Shown: one piece after another, positions 63,805 through 64,000 of the stretch
How the letters are laid out: each line of letters opens with the position of its first letter
How positions within the stretch are numbered: position 1 is the first letter of the stretch
Source of the DNA: Levilactobacillus tujiorum
GTDB lineage: Bacteria; Bacillota; Bacilli; Lactobacillales; Lactobacillaceae
Length of the DNA: 64,000 bases
Assembly: GCF_012641185.1 (NCBI RefSeq)
Contig: NZ_JAAXLK010000011.1
Span: 1-64,000 of the forward strand
Reading direction: 5' to 3'
Made by a program: the position numbers and the translations under genes
Notes under the pieces: model-generated
Told to the model about the DNA's origin: nothing
Databases searched by the model: none
What the model saw: only the letters and a program-made list of their open reading frames with translations

Positions 63805-63859
63805 GGACTAAAGCCATTACCAACGCTGAAGTGACAAGAATTCTAGTCTGAAAATAGCC

Positions 63860-63958
63860 TAAACCCGTCCCCTGCAGCAGGCAGAGATTCCGCCTGCTGT
63901 GGGGATCGCCTGCGGCCTGAGAAGCGGTCCAGCTCAAATTTGGCGAACGGCAAGGCGG
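63860..63958 (+). repeat. Structured intergenic element, copy D (internally deleted, 99 bp)
   Basis: The left 60 bp match the start of domain I (GCAGAGATTCCGCCTGCTGT..). They are joined directly to the right end of domain II (CCAGCTCAAATTTGGCGAAC, then GGCAAGGCGG). The middle of about 340 bp is missing. CCGCC near the left and GGCGG at the right end are complementary. It lies downstream of the gre gene at the window edge. Confidence 0.78.
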
Positions 63959-64000
63959 TAGAAATTATCTGTTTGTCTATTTCTCAATCATTCAAGCGTA

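Overview
The window looks like chromosome of a heterofermentative lactobacillus of the Levilactobacillus (L. brevis) group. The xylose proteins XylA, XylB and XylT are almost what I recall for L. brevis. There is a ROK-type XylR, a VanX-like dipeptidase as in lactobacilli with D-Ala-D-Lac cell walls, and an Opp operon in the lactic-acid-bacterial order DFBCA. No rRNA, prophage, transposase or CRISPR array was seen. This assignment rests on remembered family sequences, not on a search.

Layout. Positions 1-8,400 hold the xylose regulon: xylT (cut by the left edge), xylB, xylA and xylR. The xylA and xylT promoters share a dyad, GTTRGTT-N9-AACYAAC, plus cre boxes. A sortase-anchored LRR/MucBP surface protein sits between xylA and xylR. 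Positions 8,700-13,100 hold arsC, a MazG-like plus GIY-YIG/helicase gene pair, and brnQ behind a T-box leader. Positions 13,300-24,260 carry mostly housekeeping genes: rarA, a DnaQ-BRCT protein, tRNA-Arg, nnrE, a VanX-like dipeptidase, an Ntn acylase, an NlpC/P60 enzyme and a MurJ-like flippase. Positions 25,000-46,970 hold peptidases, a PanE-like reductase, a lone ATP-cone protein, a cysteine-less Spx, an NhaP antiporter, a 5'-nucleotidase family protein, an RNase Y-like protein, PepF, a decayed toxin beside its antitoxin, and lplA. Positions 47,280-54,060 hold an Rrf2 regulator and oppDFBCA. Positions 55,000-63,800 hold a CDF transporter, UspA, an RluA-type synthase, an AgrC/AgrA-like operon with two kinases, and a GreA paralogue.

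The most unusual signal is a family of about 440-480 bp non-coding intergenic elements: three long copies, one internally deleted copy and one stub. Each long copy has two folded domains in fixed order. Stem sequences differ between copies, yet both arms change together, and two copies also share a complementary 9-nt pair joining the domains. That pattern points to a selected RNA (or single-stranded DNA) fold. One copy lies in sense orientation between xylA and xylB.

Two further candidate non-coding RNAs have a recognisable promoter and terminator. The one at 58,446-58,711 has a consensus-quality cre box over its -35, the same arrangement as the xylA promoter, so CcpA control is likely. Two very short hydrophobic ORFs (34 and 28 codons) with strong ribosome binding sites and terminators were also found.
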